Shown: positions 23,301 through 34,603, counted from the first letter of the stretch. The stretch is 64,000 nucleotides of DNA from Verticillium longisporum (GCA_019188255.1 JAETXT010000009.1:2852001-2916000); one strand, 5' to 3'. Program-made: numbers and translations. The notes: generated by a model not told the origin, from the letters alone.

Positions 23301-23907
23301 GTCGAATGCTAAATTCTTCGTCCATGGCATCGATGTGAATCGACAGGTAGCCATCGGAGCCCAGCAGCCGCCCACGCCCATTGCGACGGTACTGGGGAAC
23401 CTTTGAACGGTCATTTCTGCGATACCTCGAGATCAGAGGGTCTCCCCGCTGATCTATAATGAACTGGGCATCTCCTGCCGGGGCGGCGTCGGGTTGCGAC
23501 CCTGGCTGTGCTCTCACCAGTGCAAGCTTGTCTTGAGCTGGCGACCTTGAGCGATGACGATGCCGTATCTCAGAGGCGCGATCCAATCGATGCTTGTCTG
23601 AAAGGCGTTTATCCGGAAGATGTTCTAGACTACGCTCATTTCTATCTCGACGGGATTTCGAAGCATGCGCGGATGGGTTTCCAGAGCGATGGTCGTGGCG
23701 GTGCCGGGACGAGCGATCGCGGTCCTCGCGTCGATCATGTCGCCTGTGCCTATGAGATGTCCCGTCCTTGTGGCGCTTCGATGTCTTGTCAGACGTGTCC
23801 TCGTTCGACTCTGTCGATACGTGTGTCGATACGTTTAACACCGGCGCTGGTGGTTTGAAGGAAGAGAATTTGGGCACCGTCAGGCCCTTCCCATCGGACT
23901 CGGTCAT
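20389..23907 (-). CDS. nrde2: NRDE2-family nuclear RNA-surveillance protein, apparent frameshift
   Basis: I read about 1,154 residues from ATG 23907 (MTESDGKGLTVPKFSSFKPP). The first exon runs to 21497, with a frame break at the G run 22327-22330. A 55-base intron (21442-21496) then joins GLAK to APSTDSES, and the last exon is 21441-20389. The break needs one extra base: the conserved segment FWESEVPRIGEDSAQGW is split across two frames there. The first 200 residues are Arg/His/Asp/Ser-rich. A conserved block follows (DPLISRYRRND, FSIRRPGQGTSALKDRHL). The remainder is helical HAT/TPR-like repeat sequence (ARALLKQFPRDLRLYLAYAL). NRDE2 proteins work in nuclear RNA interference in worms and fission yeast and in exosome/Mtr4 control in mammals. 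The stop TAA lies inside CGGTAAGAG, which also looks like a splice donor, so a longer C-terminus ending near 20230 is possible. Confidence 0.85.
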
Positions 23908-25287
23908 TGAAACGCCAGCATGCCAGATGACATTCGTCCCAACATGTGTAGATACCGGCAACGGGATACCGACAACCAACAACAGCGTGATTGAGAGCTT
24001 GGCTGGTCCAGGTGCTGGATGAGATGAAGTCGCTGGCAAATCGCGGTCGGCGCGTCTAAGCACTGACGGGCTCGGAGAGTTTCGCTATGGTTCATCTCTT
24101 GCAGGTTTAAGTGCACAAGTGCCCTGTAACGGCCCGTCAAACAGCTGTGGGCGGGCCAGGTCGATCGCCGGAGTGGACCGGGAGCGTGGGGAGTGGTTCC
24201 CCACAGGACGCTTTTGACGCTATAGTGACGTTTAATCGCCCACGCGAAAGCTCGCTCCAAGCTTTGGCCTGAGCATTATTGGGCGCGTGCGATACAGATG
24301 CGATCTTGAGGCTCGTCAAGCAGAGAATGAGCCCCGATTATGCTTTGCATTCTTCGCATCCGTGGAGTCCATCATATTGGACAAGGCACTTGCACTCTTC
24401 TCTGACACGAATTTCGTCTAGTGCAACAACCAAGACCAAGGCACCTTAGGTACCTACCTTAAGGTAAGGTAAGGTACCTAGGTAGGCAGGTAACGTAGTC
24501 AGGCGCCTCGTGCACGTGAGGGTTACAATGTACCTACCTGCCTTATTTCGATAACGCTAGGGAGCTTGATGGGTCTGCGGATGGGTGGCTTGGCGGCACA
24601 GGCGCCACGCGGGGCGATGATACAATTTCCCTGCTGCCCTTCCCTTGACCTCCAAATAAGGTACCCTCGAGCCGAGCGTACTCCATGTCCGTGCCGAGCC
24701 TTGGGCAGGAAGTGTGACCCCGAAGCTCGCCACAGCAGTGCGCACGAGATCGTCAACATCCCATTCCTCATTTTCGCTATCCATCCACCTTTCTCCTACG
24801 GCCTACATCCATACCCTCCGCTCACGCTTCAAGCCACTCCGAAACATCTCTACCGTTGGGTCGGTGAACCAAGGGAACCTCTCTGACCTCAAACGCCTTG
24901 TATGCCCTTGCTCCTGGTCGTCAGGTTGCATACCTCTCCCTGTCAACCAACAGGCTTGTCCACCCAGAGCATGCTGCGCATTTTGACGACATGCTCTGAG
25001 ACACCTCGGTCACAAGCCCCATTCGAACCACCTTCAGCATTACTCCCAACCTACACCACCTGCCATCGGTGACGAAATTCCTGTGGTCTGGTGTGTACAC
25101 CTCCCACATACCCTACAAATAAGCACGACCGACCCTCAGCCAGCAGTGTCAGGTTCAACATCCGTCGTGTACGGCAGCAACGGCCGTGACTATCACAGTC
25201 AGCCGTCGACTCTCTCATCCTCATCTGCGAAGCACCACGCCCATTGCGAATTGCCAACGCGAACTGGCCGAACAAGGAACACCCATC
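23908..25287. other. 1.4 kb divergent intergenic region
   Basis: Shared upstream region of NRDE2 (-) and the CLC transporter (+). It contains a dense TAGGTACCTA element at 24439-24493. The minus-strand frame of NRDE2 stays open upstream to 24063 but lacks family similarity there. No other gene is supported. Confidence 0.5.
24439..24493. repeat. Dispersed TAGGTACCTA palindromic element
   Basis: Overlapping ACCTTAGGTACCTACCTTA and GGTAAGGTAAGGTACCTA units, which are near-palindromic. Sister copies occur at about 8710, 28751, 29152, 33897, 34937, 40501 and 47941, all outside coding sequence. Confidence 0.7.
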
Positions 25288-28174
25288 ATGGCAGACAGGC
25301 AGAAGCACCTCTCTGCACCCGTGTCGCCAGCACACAGCCGACGCCCGTCTCGTCTCGATCTTAGCAGCAGCAACGAGCACCCAGACGAACGATCACCCTT
25401 GTTACAACGGTCGCGATCCCACATTCGCATACACAACAGCCATGATACATCAAACCTCAAGACTCCTGGGCTCTCGAGGAGAAACAGTGGGCATGGTACG
25501 GACATCTATGCCCCGGGGCACCTCATGCAGCTCCCACCCCGTGCTAACCTCGGAATTCTGTCTCTTTGTAGGAAGCATTAGGAGCTCCCGCCACCTCAGC
25601 TCACACCCATCCTCGTGGAGCGCTCGCTTGATCAACGCGATTCACGACCGACCAGATCCTATGCTCGAGTCGAAAGGCTCCCTGTTCTCCGACGAACGAG
25701 TATGGTACGATCAGTTTACATCGACGGATTGGGTGCACGACAACATTGCAGATGCTCACCGTCTCAAGGCATTGCGCAGCCGTAAAGACTTTCGTGGCCG
25801 CGTTCATGCCTTCTTCGACGCGTCCCAGGGCTGGCTCCTCAGCTTTGTGTGTGGAGTCATCATCGCCCTCATCGCCTATACCATCACAGTCTGCGAAACT
25901 ACCTTGTTCGACTGGAAAGATGGGTATTGCACCAGAGCTTGGTATATTAATGAAAAGGTCCGCCATCCGCATCCTCTCAACCTGGTCATGCGGAAGAAGC
26001 AAGCCAACACGCACACTGTGGACACAAGCTGACTGGATACTAGAAATGCTGCCCTACAGGTAGCTGTGACGACTGGCGCCTTTGGTCCGATGTCCTCGAA
26101 ACAAATCCCGTTGGGGGCGTGACCGAATATGTGGTTTACTTCATTTTGGTCATTGCGCTAGCCTGCACGGCATGCGCTCTGACACTGACCACAAAGACCG
26201 TTGTCCCTTCCGCATATAGGATGACAACCTTTGACGAGAACCTCGCTGCTGAGCTTCTTCCTGCGCTTTCCGACGACGAGAACCAGAGCGACGAGAACAT
26301 CAGCCCCTCGCAGCCGGTTGAGGAACCAGGGGCGCCACCAATGATCTACTACTCGGCCGCGGGCAGCGGCGTGGCCGAAGTCCGCGTGATCTTGAGTGGC
26401 TTCGTCTTGCACGGTTTCCTCGGTCTCCGAACTTTGGTCATCAAATCTGTGGCTTTGGTTCTCAGCGTCGGTTCTGGTCTCAGTCTCGGAAAAGAAGGAC
26501 CCTATGTCCACATTGCTACGTGCGTGGGCAACATTGCCTGCCGCATGTTCTCCAAGTACGATTCGAACGATGCGAAGCGTCGAGAGATTCTATCGGCCAC
26601 GGCGGCCGCTGGCGTAGCTGTCGCCTTTGGTGCACCACTCGGTGGCGTGCTCTTTGGCCTCGAGGAAGTGTCTTACTTCTTTCCAGCCAAGACGCTCTTC
26701 AGGACCTTCTTTTGCTGCATGGTCGCTGCCCTGACACTCAAGTTCCTGAATCCTTACGGCACGCAGAAGATTGTCCTGTTCCAGGTGCGCTACATCATCG
26801 ACTGGGCTTATTTTGAGTTGGCCACGTTCGTCGTGGTCGGTATGCTGGGCGGTGCCGCCGGCGCGCTCTTCATCAAAGCATCCAAATACTGGGCCCAGAG
26901 CTTCAGGCGCATCAAGGTAATCAAGGCGTACCCGATGCTGGAGGTGCTGTTGGTGGCCATCGCAACCGCTCTGCTCAGCTACTGGAACGTATTCACGAGG
27001 CTCCCCGTCGCCAAACTCCTTCTCAACCTTGCATCGCCTTGTAATGACAAGGATACCGACCGGGACGACCTCGGCTTGTGTCCTTCGGAAATCAGCGAGA
27101 TCCCCCCCATCCTTATGAGCTTGCTCGTTGCATTCCTCATCAAGGGCCTGCTCACCATTGTCACCTTTGGCATTGTAAGTCGTCTGTTTCGTTATCCGGC
27201 CGCCTCTTGTCTAACAGCTCCCAGAAAGTACCTGCGGGTATCTACGTCCCATCCATGGTGGTGGGAGGTCTCATGGGCCGTATGGTAGGCCACATCGTGC
27301 AATGGACCGTCATGCGGTTCCCCCACTTTGGGCTCTGGAGCGACTGTGCAGCGACTGTGCCTGGCACCTGCATCCAGCCTGGTGCTTACGGCTTGATCGC
27401 GGCCGGCTCCACCATGTGCGGCGTGACTCGGCTGTCAGTGACCTTGGCCGTCATTTTGTTCGAGCTCACGGGAAGTCTGGACTATGTCTTGCCGTTCTCG
27501 CTGGCCATTCTCGTGGCAAAGTGGACGGCGGACGCCATCGAGCCTGAAAGCATATACGTGAGTCGGCGGAATCCTCATGACTCGAGAGATGAGCTGACAC
27601 AAGCAAGGATCTCTTGACAAACATGAACTCGTACCCATTCCTGGACAACAAGCACAAGCCCACGTTCACGTCGGATTTGGCCGACATTGTGCCCCGAGTG
27701 CGTCGGGAGCGTGTCATCAACGTGACGAGCTCGCCCTTGGTCCCGGCCACTAGTCTCCGGACGAAGCTGGAAATTCTGCACCGCGCAGGCGAGTTGGACG
27801 GCGGTCTGCCGATAATTCGTGACGACGTGCTGGTGGGGCTCATCCCGGCGCCGGACCTCGAGTACGCCCTCGATAATCTCGAGGACGAAGAGAGCACGCT
27901 GTGTCTCATGGCGCACGCGAGGCCGCACGGCGAATCGATTGAGGATTCAGGAGGTGAGGAAGACGTGGACCCGACCGATTTGACACCGTTCATCGATGCG
28001 GCGCCCGTGGCGCTCGATATTCGGTCGCCGATGGACCTGGTCTACGAGTGCTTCGTCAAGCTCGGACTGCGCTACATCTGCGTGCTGCGCGACGGGCGGT
28101 ACGCGGGTTTGGTGCACAAGAAGACCTTTGTGAAGTACATAGGGGAGCTCGAGGAGAAGGAGAGGGGTGGCTGA
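25288..28174 (+). CDS. CLC-family chloride channel/transporter, Gef1 type
   Basis: Five exons (25288-25495, 25572-25957, 26044-27174, 27225-27557, 27608-28174) give 874 residues. Family landmarks fix the splicing: the second junction recreates NEKKCCPTGSCDDWRLWS. The N-terminal 110 residues are Ser/Arg-rich and cytosolic. The membrane domain shows GSGVAEVRVILSG, GLSLGKEGPYVH with the gating glutamate at E349, FGLEEVSYFFP with the proton-pathway glutamate E406, and KVPAGIYVPSMVVGG after intron 3. A pair of CBS domains follows (TSSPLVPATSLRTKLEIL; SPMDLVYECFVKLGLRYIC). Both glutamates suggest a chloride/proton exchanger rather than a pure channel, as in yeast Gef1. The likely location is Golgi, endosome or vacuole membrane. 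In yeast Gef1 supports copper loading and ion balance; the role here is inferred. All introns are 50-86 bases. Confidence 0.93.
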
Positions 28175-28750
28175 AGGAGGGGGGGGGGGGCTGATGGTGG
28201 AATCTGACTCTTCGTTCTTGTTATGATGGGAACGGCGTTTTCTCCTTTTTCCTTCTTTGCATGATGATCTCCTGGCCCTGCCAAGCAGAGAGGGGGGCGA
28301 CAGTTTTACGACGGGTGTCGGCGGGTCTGTTTCCTTGATTTCTCCAACATTGTTTGACATGGCATGGCATGGGTGGAAGCATTGTGCATTGCATCAGTAG
28401 AGCGAGATGTGGCGACATTTTTCTTGGGAGGAGGGAAAGACTTGTCTTTGGTCGTCCTCACCCTCTTTTTCTTCGATGAGACACTTCGTTTTCACTATGC
28501 ATCGTGACTCGGCTTCTCCTATCGCGTACCTATTGAACCAGCTCAGCACATGATTACGTTACCTACCGAAAAGAGGCATGCGTCGATGGTGGCCGGGCCG
28601 GTGTTTGTGGTGTTGCAGATGCTCTGATAGAGCTGATAGGTGGGGTGGAACATGGGTCCAGGTGACGGCTGCAGGGTGCCGACTCCGCAGTGGGGTGACA
28701 CAGGCCCGGGATGGTACCTTGCCCTTTCTGGCAAGCCATCTACATTACAT

Positions 28751-28771
28751 TTACCTACCTTAGGTACCTAT
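28751..28771. repeat. TAGGTACCTA element copy
   Basis: The core TTACCTACCTTAGGTACCTA is closely related to the element at 24439. Confidence 0.65.
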
Positions 28772-29151
28772 TCAAGGTTCCAACGTCGACAGCAGCTTCC
28801 AGGGCAACAACAGTACAACGCCACGAATTCTAGGGCGCTCAGAGATCGAGCCTCAATCAGGAAGGTTGTCGGTCAAAGCCCTCGAGGCCCTCACAAAGCC
28901 GCATCCTCATCTGGTCTTGTTCTGTTTTGTATAGTTTTACTCCATCATTAGCTGATGGGAATGCGGCCTGCCACGAATGACGTCGCACGCGGCGGGGTCC
29001 AGCTGCCCCCCGTATCTGTCTGCACTAGCGTCGTGGTAGTGGTGGCGGCGATGGTCGCGGCAGGGACTGCGACGGCGATGGTAGACCCCGCCGCGCCCTA
29101 CGAGCTCGCCCTTCCGGCCTCCGTCAGGTGCTCCCTCCCCCGTTCGGTACA

Positions 29152-29202
29152 AGTACCTACACTACCTAGGTACCTAGGTAAGGTAGGTAGGTAGGTACCT
29201 CA
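29152..29202. repeat. TAGGTACCTA element copy, extended
   Basis: Two head-to-tail CTAGGTAC palindromes followed by several GGTA/TAGG tetramer units and a closing GGTACCT. Confidence 0.7.
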
Positions 29203-29341
29203 GATATCTTACCCCGGAGGATGACAAGGGACGAGGGGCCAAGTATTTGTTCAGTGACCAACCAGATCGAGCCACCCCCGCCGAGACAAGAGACAAGGCT
29301 CAAAAGCTTGAGTAGGTCCATGCGATAAGCCGCCGTGACCC

Positions 29342-29349
29342 GATATAAA
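29342..29349 (+). promoter_or_regulatory. Putative TATA element of the GABA transaminase gene
   Basis: GATATAAA lies about 145 bases before the start codon and is followed by the pyrimidine-rich tract CACCCCCCTTCTTCC typical of fungal core promoters. This is a sequence match only. Confidence 0.35.
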
Positions 29350-29487
29350 GCTCCTCCAAGCTCCTCACCCCCCTTCTTCCAACACCCCTCATCTCATCTC
29401 GTGAACTTTTCCTTTGCCAATTCATCTCGAGGGGTACCCAGCTGGCTGCTTGCTATAGATACCTACCCAACAAGACACACAGCAATC

Positions 29488-30993
29488 ATGGCTGCTCTGC
29501 GAGCGTCGTCCTTGCTGCGCCCGGCCACTCGTGCCGCGAGGCCCCCGCCGTCTCCAGACTCCCTGCTCGAGCCTTCACCGTCTCCTTCGCCCGCGCCGCA
29601 TCGTCCTTGTTCCCCGAAGAGCCTGCTCGTCCCACCGTCAAGACGGAGATTCCTGGGCCCGTGTCCAAGAAGTACATCGAGGACCTCCATGAGGTCTTTG
29701 ACACGCGCAGCTTGAATATGCTGACCGACTACACCAAGAGCATCGGCAACTACATCGCCGACCCCGACGGCAACGTCCTCCTCGATGTCTACGCCCAAAT
29801 CGCCTCCATTCCTCTGGGTTACAACAACCCTGCCCTCATCGCCGCCGCCAAGACGCCCGATATGGTCAATGCCATCGTCAACCGGCCCGCCCTCGGCAAC
29901 TTCCCCTCCACGACTGGGCCTCGATCCTGCGCTCCGGCATCCTCAAGGCCGCGCCCCCCGGCCTCAACCAGGTCTTCACCGCCATGGCTGGCTCCGACGC
30001 CAACGAGACGGCATACAAGGCTGCTTTCATGTACCGCCGCCAGCAGGAGCGTGGTGGGCCCACCGTGCCCTTCACCGACGAGGAGATCTCATCCTCCATG
30101 AACAACTCGAGCCCCGGCGCCGCCAACCTGTCCATCCTCTCCTTCAAGACTGGCTTCCACGGCCGCCTCTTCGGCTCCCTCTCCACGACCCGGTCCAAGC
30201 CCATCCACAAGCTCGACATTCCCGCCTTTGACTGGCCCCAGGCCACCTTCCCGCTGCTCAAGTATCCCCTCGATCAGCACGTCGCCGAGAACGAGGCCGC
30301 CGAAGCCGCGTCCCTCGCCGAGGTCGAGCACCTCATCAAGACGCACCCCGCGCCCCCGCCGCCGTCATCGTCGAGCCCATCCAGTCCGAGGGCGGCGACA
30401 ACCACGCCTCCCCGGCCTTCTTCCGCGGCCTGCGCGACCTGGCCCTGAAGCACAACGTCCTCTTCATCGTCGACGAGGTCCAGACGGGCCTCGGCGCCAC
30501 CGGCAAGCTCTGGGCCCACGAGCACTGGCACCTCCAGACGCCGCCCGACATGGTCACCTTTTCCAAAAAGGCCCAGGCCGCCGGCTACTACTACGCCAAC
30601 CCCGAGCTGCGCCCCAACCTGCCCTACCGCCAGTTCAACACGTGGATGGGCGACCCCGCCCGCGCCCTCCTCTTCCGCGCCATCCTGTCCGAGGTCCGCG
30701 CCCACAACCTCGTCGAGCGCACCGCCCAGGTCGGCGCCCACCTCTTTGCCGGCCTCGAGCGTCTCGCCGCCAAGTACCCCGACCAGGTCGCCAACCTGCG
30801 CGGCAAGGACCGCGGCACCTTTATCGCCTTTGACAGCCCGCGCCGCGACGACGTGCTCAAGACGGCCAAGACGCTGGGCGTCAACATTGGCGGCTCGGGC
30901 GCGAGCGCCGTGCGGTTGCGGCCCATGCTGGTGTTTGAGGAGGGCCATGCGGATATCCTGCTGGAGACACTGGAGACGATTGTTTCTTCTTGA
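29488..30993 (+). CDS. Mitochondrial 4-aminobutyrate (GABA) transaminase, three apparent frameshifts
   Basis: A class III, PLP-dependent aminotransferase that converts GABA and 2-oxoglutarate to succinic semialdehyde and glutamate in the GABA shunt. About 502 residues are recovered if one C is added at each of three places: the C5 run 29542-29546, the interval 29903-29909, and the C5 run 30353-30357. Each addition restores a conserved motif that is otherwise split: ARAFTVSFARAASSLFPEEP, NFPSHDWASILRSGI and AAVIVEPIQSEGGDNH. Other family marks are SLNMLTDYTKSIGNYIADPD, AGSDANETAYKAAF, FIVDEVQTGLGATG and the PLP-lysine region MVTFSKKAQAAGYYY. The N-terminus MAALRASSLLRPATRAAR is a typical mitochondrial presequence. 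No intron is needed. Since the protein is otherwise intact, with no internal stops in the restored frame, I read the gene as functional and the breaks as sequence errors; a pseudogene is the alternative. Confidence 0.88.
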
Positions 30994-31128
30994 TGTTCTT
31001 TTTCTTTAAAAAAAAAAAATTACAAGTAATGATTCATCTTCTACAAGCGACGGACTAGGAAAAAGCTATTGACTAGTTAATACAATACTGCATGCCAAAC
31101 CACAACACCATTTTCTCCCCCTCCGCTC

Positions 31129-31818
31129 TCACTTCTTCATGAGAGACTTGGTTCGATCCGCAAGCTTGTGCACTTCGCTCGACGCCGCACGCATTCTGCC
31201 CACAAGACCCGATGCCTTTCTTTCGCCTGCGGGCTGCCCAGTGGCAAGACTGGAGACCCGCTCTGGCACCTTGGCCTGGGACACAGTCTCTCCTCCCGCC
31301 TCCACCGCCTGCAAGCCTCCCGTCTTGGCCGGTTGCTTTTCGTGTTGCGGGTTGCCGGGCTTCGCCGACCGCTTCTCGTGTTGCGCGCTGGACCGCATGC
31401 TCAGCATGGACATGGCCCTGTGGGCGAGCGTCTTGACGTGTTCCTTGGCTCGCTTGGTCCGCGTTGGGGCTGCAGGGTCTTCATGTAACAGAGTCTCCGT
31501 CTCAGCGATGGTCGTCGACGGTTCCTTGCGTGCCTCTTTGGACCCGGGGTTCTTCGTCTCGGTCGAAATCGCCAGCTCCTCCACTTGAGCCTCTTCGGGC
31601 ACATTGGATGTGATAGCCTCTTCGGGCATGTTGGATGTGATCATCTCCGTCTCGGTCAGAGTCGCCAGCTTTTCCGCTTGAGCCGCTTCGAGCCATTCGT
31701 CTGTGAGAATCTGCATCTTGGTACTAGTCGTCGGCTTGTTCACTTGCGTCTCTGCCGTCTCGACGGTTGTGGTGCTCTCCGTCTCATCGCGGGCAGGCAA
31801 AGGAGTTGAAGGAACCTT
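31129..31818 (-). other. Open reading frame continuing in frame beyond the HNH gene's TAG stop
   Basis: Directly after the TAG at 31821-31819 the same frame stays open for 229 codons. The sequence is Glu/Thr/Ala-rich and then Lys/Arg-rich, with a near-duplicate EMITSNMPEEA/ITSNVPEEA and a basic C-terminus ending DRTKSLMKK. The first in-frame ATG comes more than 25 codons in, so it does not look like an independent gene. It may be the original C-terminus cut off by a nonsense change, a read-through extension, or chance. No domain is recognised. Confidence 0.5.
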
Positions 31819-33664
31819 CTAAGACTCTTCTTCCTTCTTCGTCTCGTGGGCTTCGGCCTGCGGGGTCGTCTGCACAGGTGACCGTGGGATATACTCCCAT
31901 TCGCCTTGGGCGTTGGTCTTGAAAGTTCCCACTCTGGGGGGCATTGGTGGCTTTCTGTTCAAACGATCCACTGCTTCGGCAGCGCCAGACAACGCGGCTA
32001 TCTTGAGCATCATCCATTGCGTCCGAATCATCGCCTCGGTCTTCGCCATATCGGCGGTGGCAGCTCGGAGGGTAAAAACGTGGCCAGACTCGACCGGCCG
32101 GCCCGAAGAATCCCACATGAGAGCCTGGGGAGGGGCTTCATCCACGTCGGCGGGTCCTTTCCCTTTGATGTCCTCGTCTGTCGTGTCTTTGTCTGTGAGG
32201 TATTTGTTTGCGAAGATGTCGCTCAGTGTAGCTCTCAACAACTCTGCCTCTTCATCGGAATCGATTTTGATCTTGTTGTAGCACAGGTCGCTGCCGGAAT
32301 CGGTGGTATGCTTACTGAGCGCCTCCACAATACGCCTCGGCAGCCAATGCAGCTCGACCGAGTAGCTGGACCACTCAGATGCGTCGTTGTCCTGGGTGCT
32401 GGGACCAGAGGCTTCTTCTGGTGCACCCGTCCTTCTGGGCCGGGAACTGATGCTCTCGGTTCTCGACGGCCTGCCAACTTTTGCCTCGGGCGTCTCCGGG
32501 GCTTCTTCGGTTGCTTTCTTCTTGTGTCCAGCGTGACGAGCGCCGTCGCCGTGTGCTGCGTTTACACCCAATGCTTTCACCGAGCCGTCGACGAATTTCA
32601 AGCCGAATCGGACCTTGGACCAGTCGCGGTGTTGCGTCGGGGCCATTGTTAGCATGTTCCAGGCCTTGTCGGAGCTTGCGATGTCGTCTCTGGGGCATAG
32701 CAGGCGATCGAGGTCTATGAAACCGCTTCCAGGGAAGGCGACCATGGTGAAAAATGCCAACATTTGTCGCAGGGTCTTCACTTTTCCGGGAGAATTGTTG
32801 ACGGCGAAGGGCCAGATGTGACAGACATCCACCGATGAGGATCCTGTAAAGATGCACCGGTTGCCATCACGGTCTCTGGCCGCTTGTCGCTGGGCAACAC
32901 TTCGGCCGATGGCCCCTGTGGCTGCGGCCTGTCTCCTGGGAGTATAGGGAGCTTGAGATTCAGGCTCCGAACCTGATTCGTCCTCAAAGTGGGGATAATT
33001 CTTTTGAAGGACTATTGCACTTGGTTAGCCGAGTTCAGCTGATGAGATAAAACAGGATATAAGCAGGAGGTGGCGGAGGACGACGGAGAGGCGGACGACG
33101 ACGGAGAGGCGGACGACGACGGAGAGGCGGACGACGACGGAGAGGCGGACGACGACGGAGAGTGGAGGGCGACGACGACAGGGGCAGACCGGAGAACTTA
33201 CAGTGGGCTAGTGCAGACTCGACGCCTCTCATTTGTGTACACCACCAGCTTGGACGTTCTCCCACTGAATTCTCCAATTTCGAAAGGCTCGTGCAGAAGA
33301 AAACAGAAAACTGCATCATGTTGTAGGAAAAGTTGCGAAGTTCTGCCTCCGTCCATTCCGGGAGCTCGTGCTGATCAACGACACCTGCCGCAGGCGCGTT
33401 ACGAATCTTGTCTTGCACGTAGCGCGCGATCTCCAGCCGCCGAATGATTTCAGCGTCCATCTGAGATCGCTGCTCTTCTGGTCGCTGGGGATGATCGACA
33501 TCCCACGCACAATTGGGGTTGTTGATGGCTCGCGTGGATCGATGCCAGTTAAGCCCTGATTGGAAGGCATGCCTGGTCGTAGTCGAATGACCCAGAAATT
33601 CCTCCAACGCTTTCAGGTAGTCTTCGCGGTCCTTCTCCGTGAGAGATGGTTGCCAGTAAACCAT
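31819..33664 (-). CDS. Fungal HNH-endonuclease-domain protein
   Basis: Two exons (33664-33202 and 33011-31819) with a 190-base intron (33012-33201) give 551 residues. The N-terminal 155 residues (MVYWQPSLTEKDREDYLKAL onward) form a helical, fungus-specific domain repeated in the neighbouring gene. After the splice comes QRQAARDRDGNRCIFTGSSS, then VDVCHIWPFAVNN and AWNMLTMAPTQHRDWSKVRF. This is the layout of the HNH_2-type domain common in filamentous fungi, with a CHI metal/catalytic histidine and a downstream Asn/His pair. The C-terminal 250 residues are acidic and Ser/Thr-rich, with a basic patch (HAGHKKKA). The gene ends at a TAG with a long open frame beyond it. The intron holds a minisatellite. 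These genes are often multicopy and lineage-specific, and their target is unknown; nuclease activity is inferred from the motif. Confidence 0.75.
33075..33164. repeat. 18-base minisatellite inside an HNH-gene intron
   Basis: About five tandem copies of GGACGACGACGGAGAGGC (the first is three bases short). It occupies about half of the 190-base intron. Read as coding on either strand it gives a low-complexity repeat. Confidence 0.9.
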
Positions 33665-33777
33665 CTTGACAGATTTCGGGGTTGGCGGTATCTGCGAGTG
33701 TGTGTTGTGGGAATGGAAGGGTGGTTGAAGGTGGGAGTTGAGTAAGTAGAAAAGGGCGGGCGGGCTTCATTTAGATA

Positions 33778-33830
33778 GGAAGGCACCTTAAAGTAGAAAA
33801 AAAATATCTTGTTCATTCACTGGCCCTTCC
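33778..33830. repeat. Direct repeat, left copy
   Basis: TAGGAAGGCACCTTAAAG followed by TTCATTCACTGGCCCTTCC. The same sequence order recurs at about 34849-34893. The two copies lie upstream of the HNH gene and of its truncated paralog respectively, marking the limits of a roughly 1.07 kb duplicated unit. Confidence 0.75.
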
Positions 33831-33896
33831 TGTCGATCATTCACTGGCCCTACCTGCAAGGCATCCGCCTACTCAAAGAAAGGGCCTTCACCTTGT

Positions 33897-33958
33897 GGTA
33901 CCTAAGGTAAGGTAAGGTACCTGGGTAGGTAGGCATCTTACTTTCTTGGTACCTACAT
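33897..33958. repeat. TAGGTACCTA element copy
   Basis: GGTACCTAAGGTAAGGTAAG, then a degenerate GTACCTGGGTAGG, then TTGGTACCTA. A shorter counterpart lies at about 34937-34956 in the second copy of the duplicated unit. Confidence 0.65.
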
Positions 33959-33967
33959 AGTGACAAC

Positions 33968-34603
33968 CTAATCATCAATGTATTTACAGTATCCTCTTTG
34001 CATGTACATGCGAACTTTCTCAAATGCAAATGACACATCCGCATAACACAACACATAGTTCCGTTGAGCGCGATGTTGTGTTGGGGCCATGGTCAGCATG
34101 TTCCACGCTTCGTCAGAGGCCCCAACTTCGCACGCACAGGTTCCAAAAAGTGCCTCGATATGGCGCAGCTGATCAAACCAGAACGGTCCTAAGGAATCTT
34201 CGTGCAGCTGTTCTAGCCGTTGCAGGGCCATGCAGAGAAACACAGAGAACTGCATCAAGGTGAAGGAGAAATTGAGATATTCATCCGGAAGATGGTCGGC
34301 AAACTCTCCAGTAGGGAAATGCGGCTCGAGGGCCATGGCGCGAATCTTGTTTTTCACGGCGCAAGCAATTTCTAAGCGTCGGGGAAGCGCATCTACCATC
34401 TGGAATGGCTCCTCCTGCAGCTGAGGGATACCGTCTGCCAAGGCATGCCTGGGATTCTCGGTCTCTCGCGAAGATTGAAGAAAGGGCTTCACTGACTCAA
34501 CGGCTACCTGCGTGGTATGAGAGTCGCCAAAGAACTTCATCAACGCAGCCGTGGACTCTTCGATCTGCTTCGGCGAGACAGGATTCACCCAAGGGGCGAC
34601 CAT
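33968..34603 (-). CDS. Truncated tandem paralog of the HNH-domain protein
   Basis: A single exon of 211 codons from ATG 34603. Residues 1-150 resemble the first exon of the neighbouring HNH gene: PEQ-type helices, PRRLEIACAVKNKIRAMALE against IRRLEIARYVQDKIRNAPAA, and NFSFTLMQFSVFLCMALQRL against NFSYNMMQFSVFFCTSLSKL. It then jumps directly to SDEAWNMLTMAPTQHR, almost identical to the distal HNH motif of the neighbour (SDKAWNMLTMAPTQHR). The whole CxFTG...CHIWPF half of the nuclease is absent. After this the frame drifts into unrelated sequence and stops. It cannot be an active HNH nuclease; it is either a decaying duplicate or an N-domain-only protein. Confidence 0.6.
   Translation of the reverse strand: MVAPWVNPVSPKQIEESTAALMKFFGDSHTTQVAVESVKPFLQSSRETENPRHALADGIPQLQEEPFQMVDALPRRLEIACAVKNKIRAMALEPHFPTGEFADHLPDEYLNFSFTLMQFSVFLCMALQRLEQLHEDSLGPFWFDQLRHIEALFGTCACEVGASDEAWNMLTMAPTQHRAQRNYVLCYADVSFAFEKVRMYMQRGYCKYIDD

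Larger units (their letters stand above)
28175..29487. other. 1.3 kb intergenic region upstream of GABA transaminase
   Basis: It holds two TAGGTACCTA-type elements (28751-28771 and 29152-29202) and a TATA-like sequence near 29342. No gene is supported. The ORF at 28955-29194 ends inside a repeat element and has no recognisable domain. Confidence 0.5.

Noticed and set aside
29488..30993. GABA transaminase as a pseudogene
   Set aside because: All three breaks are single missing C bases in C-rich runs, and the restored protein is intact at every conserved motif.
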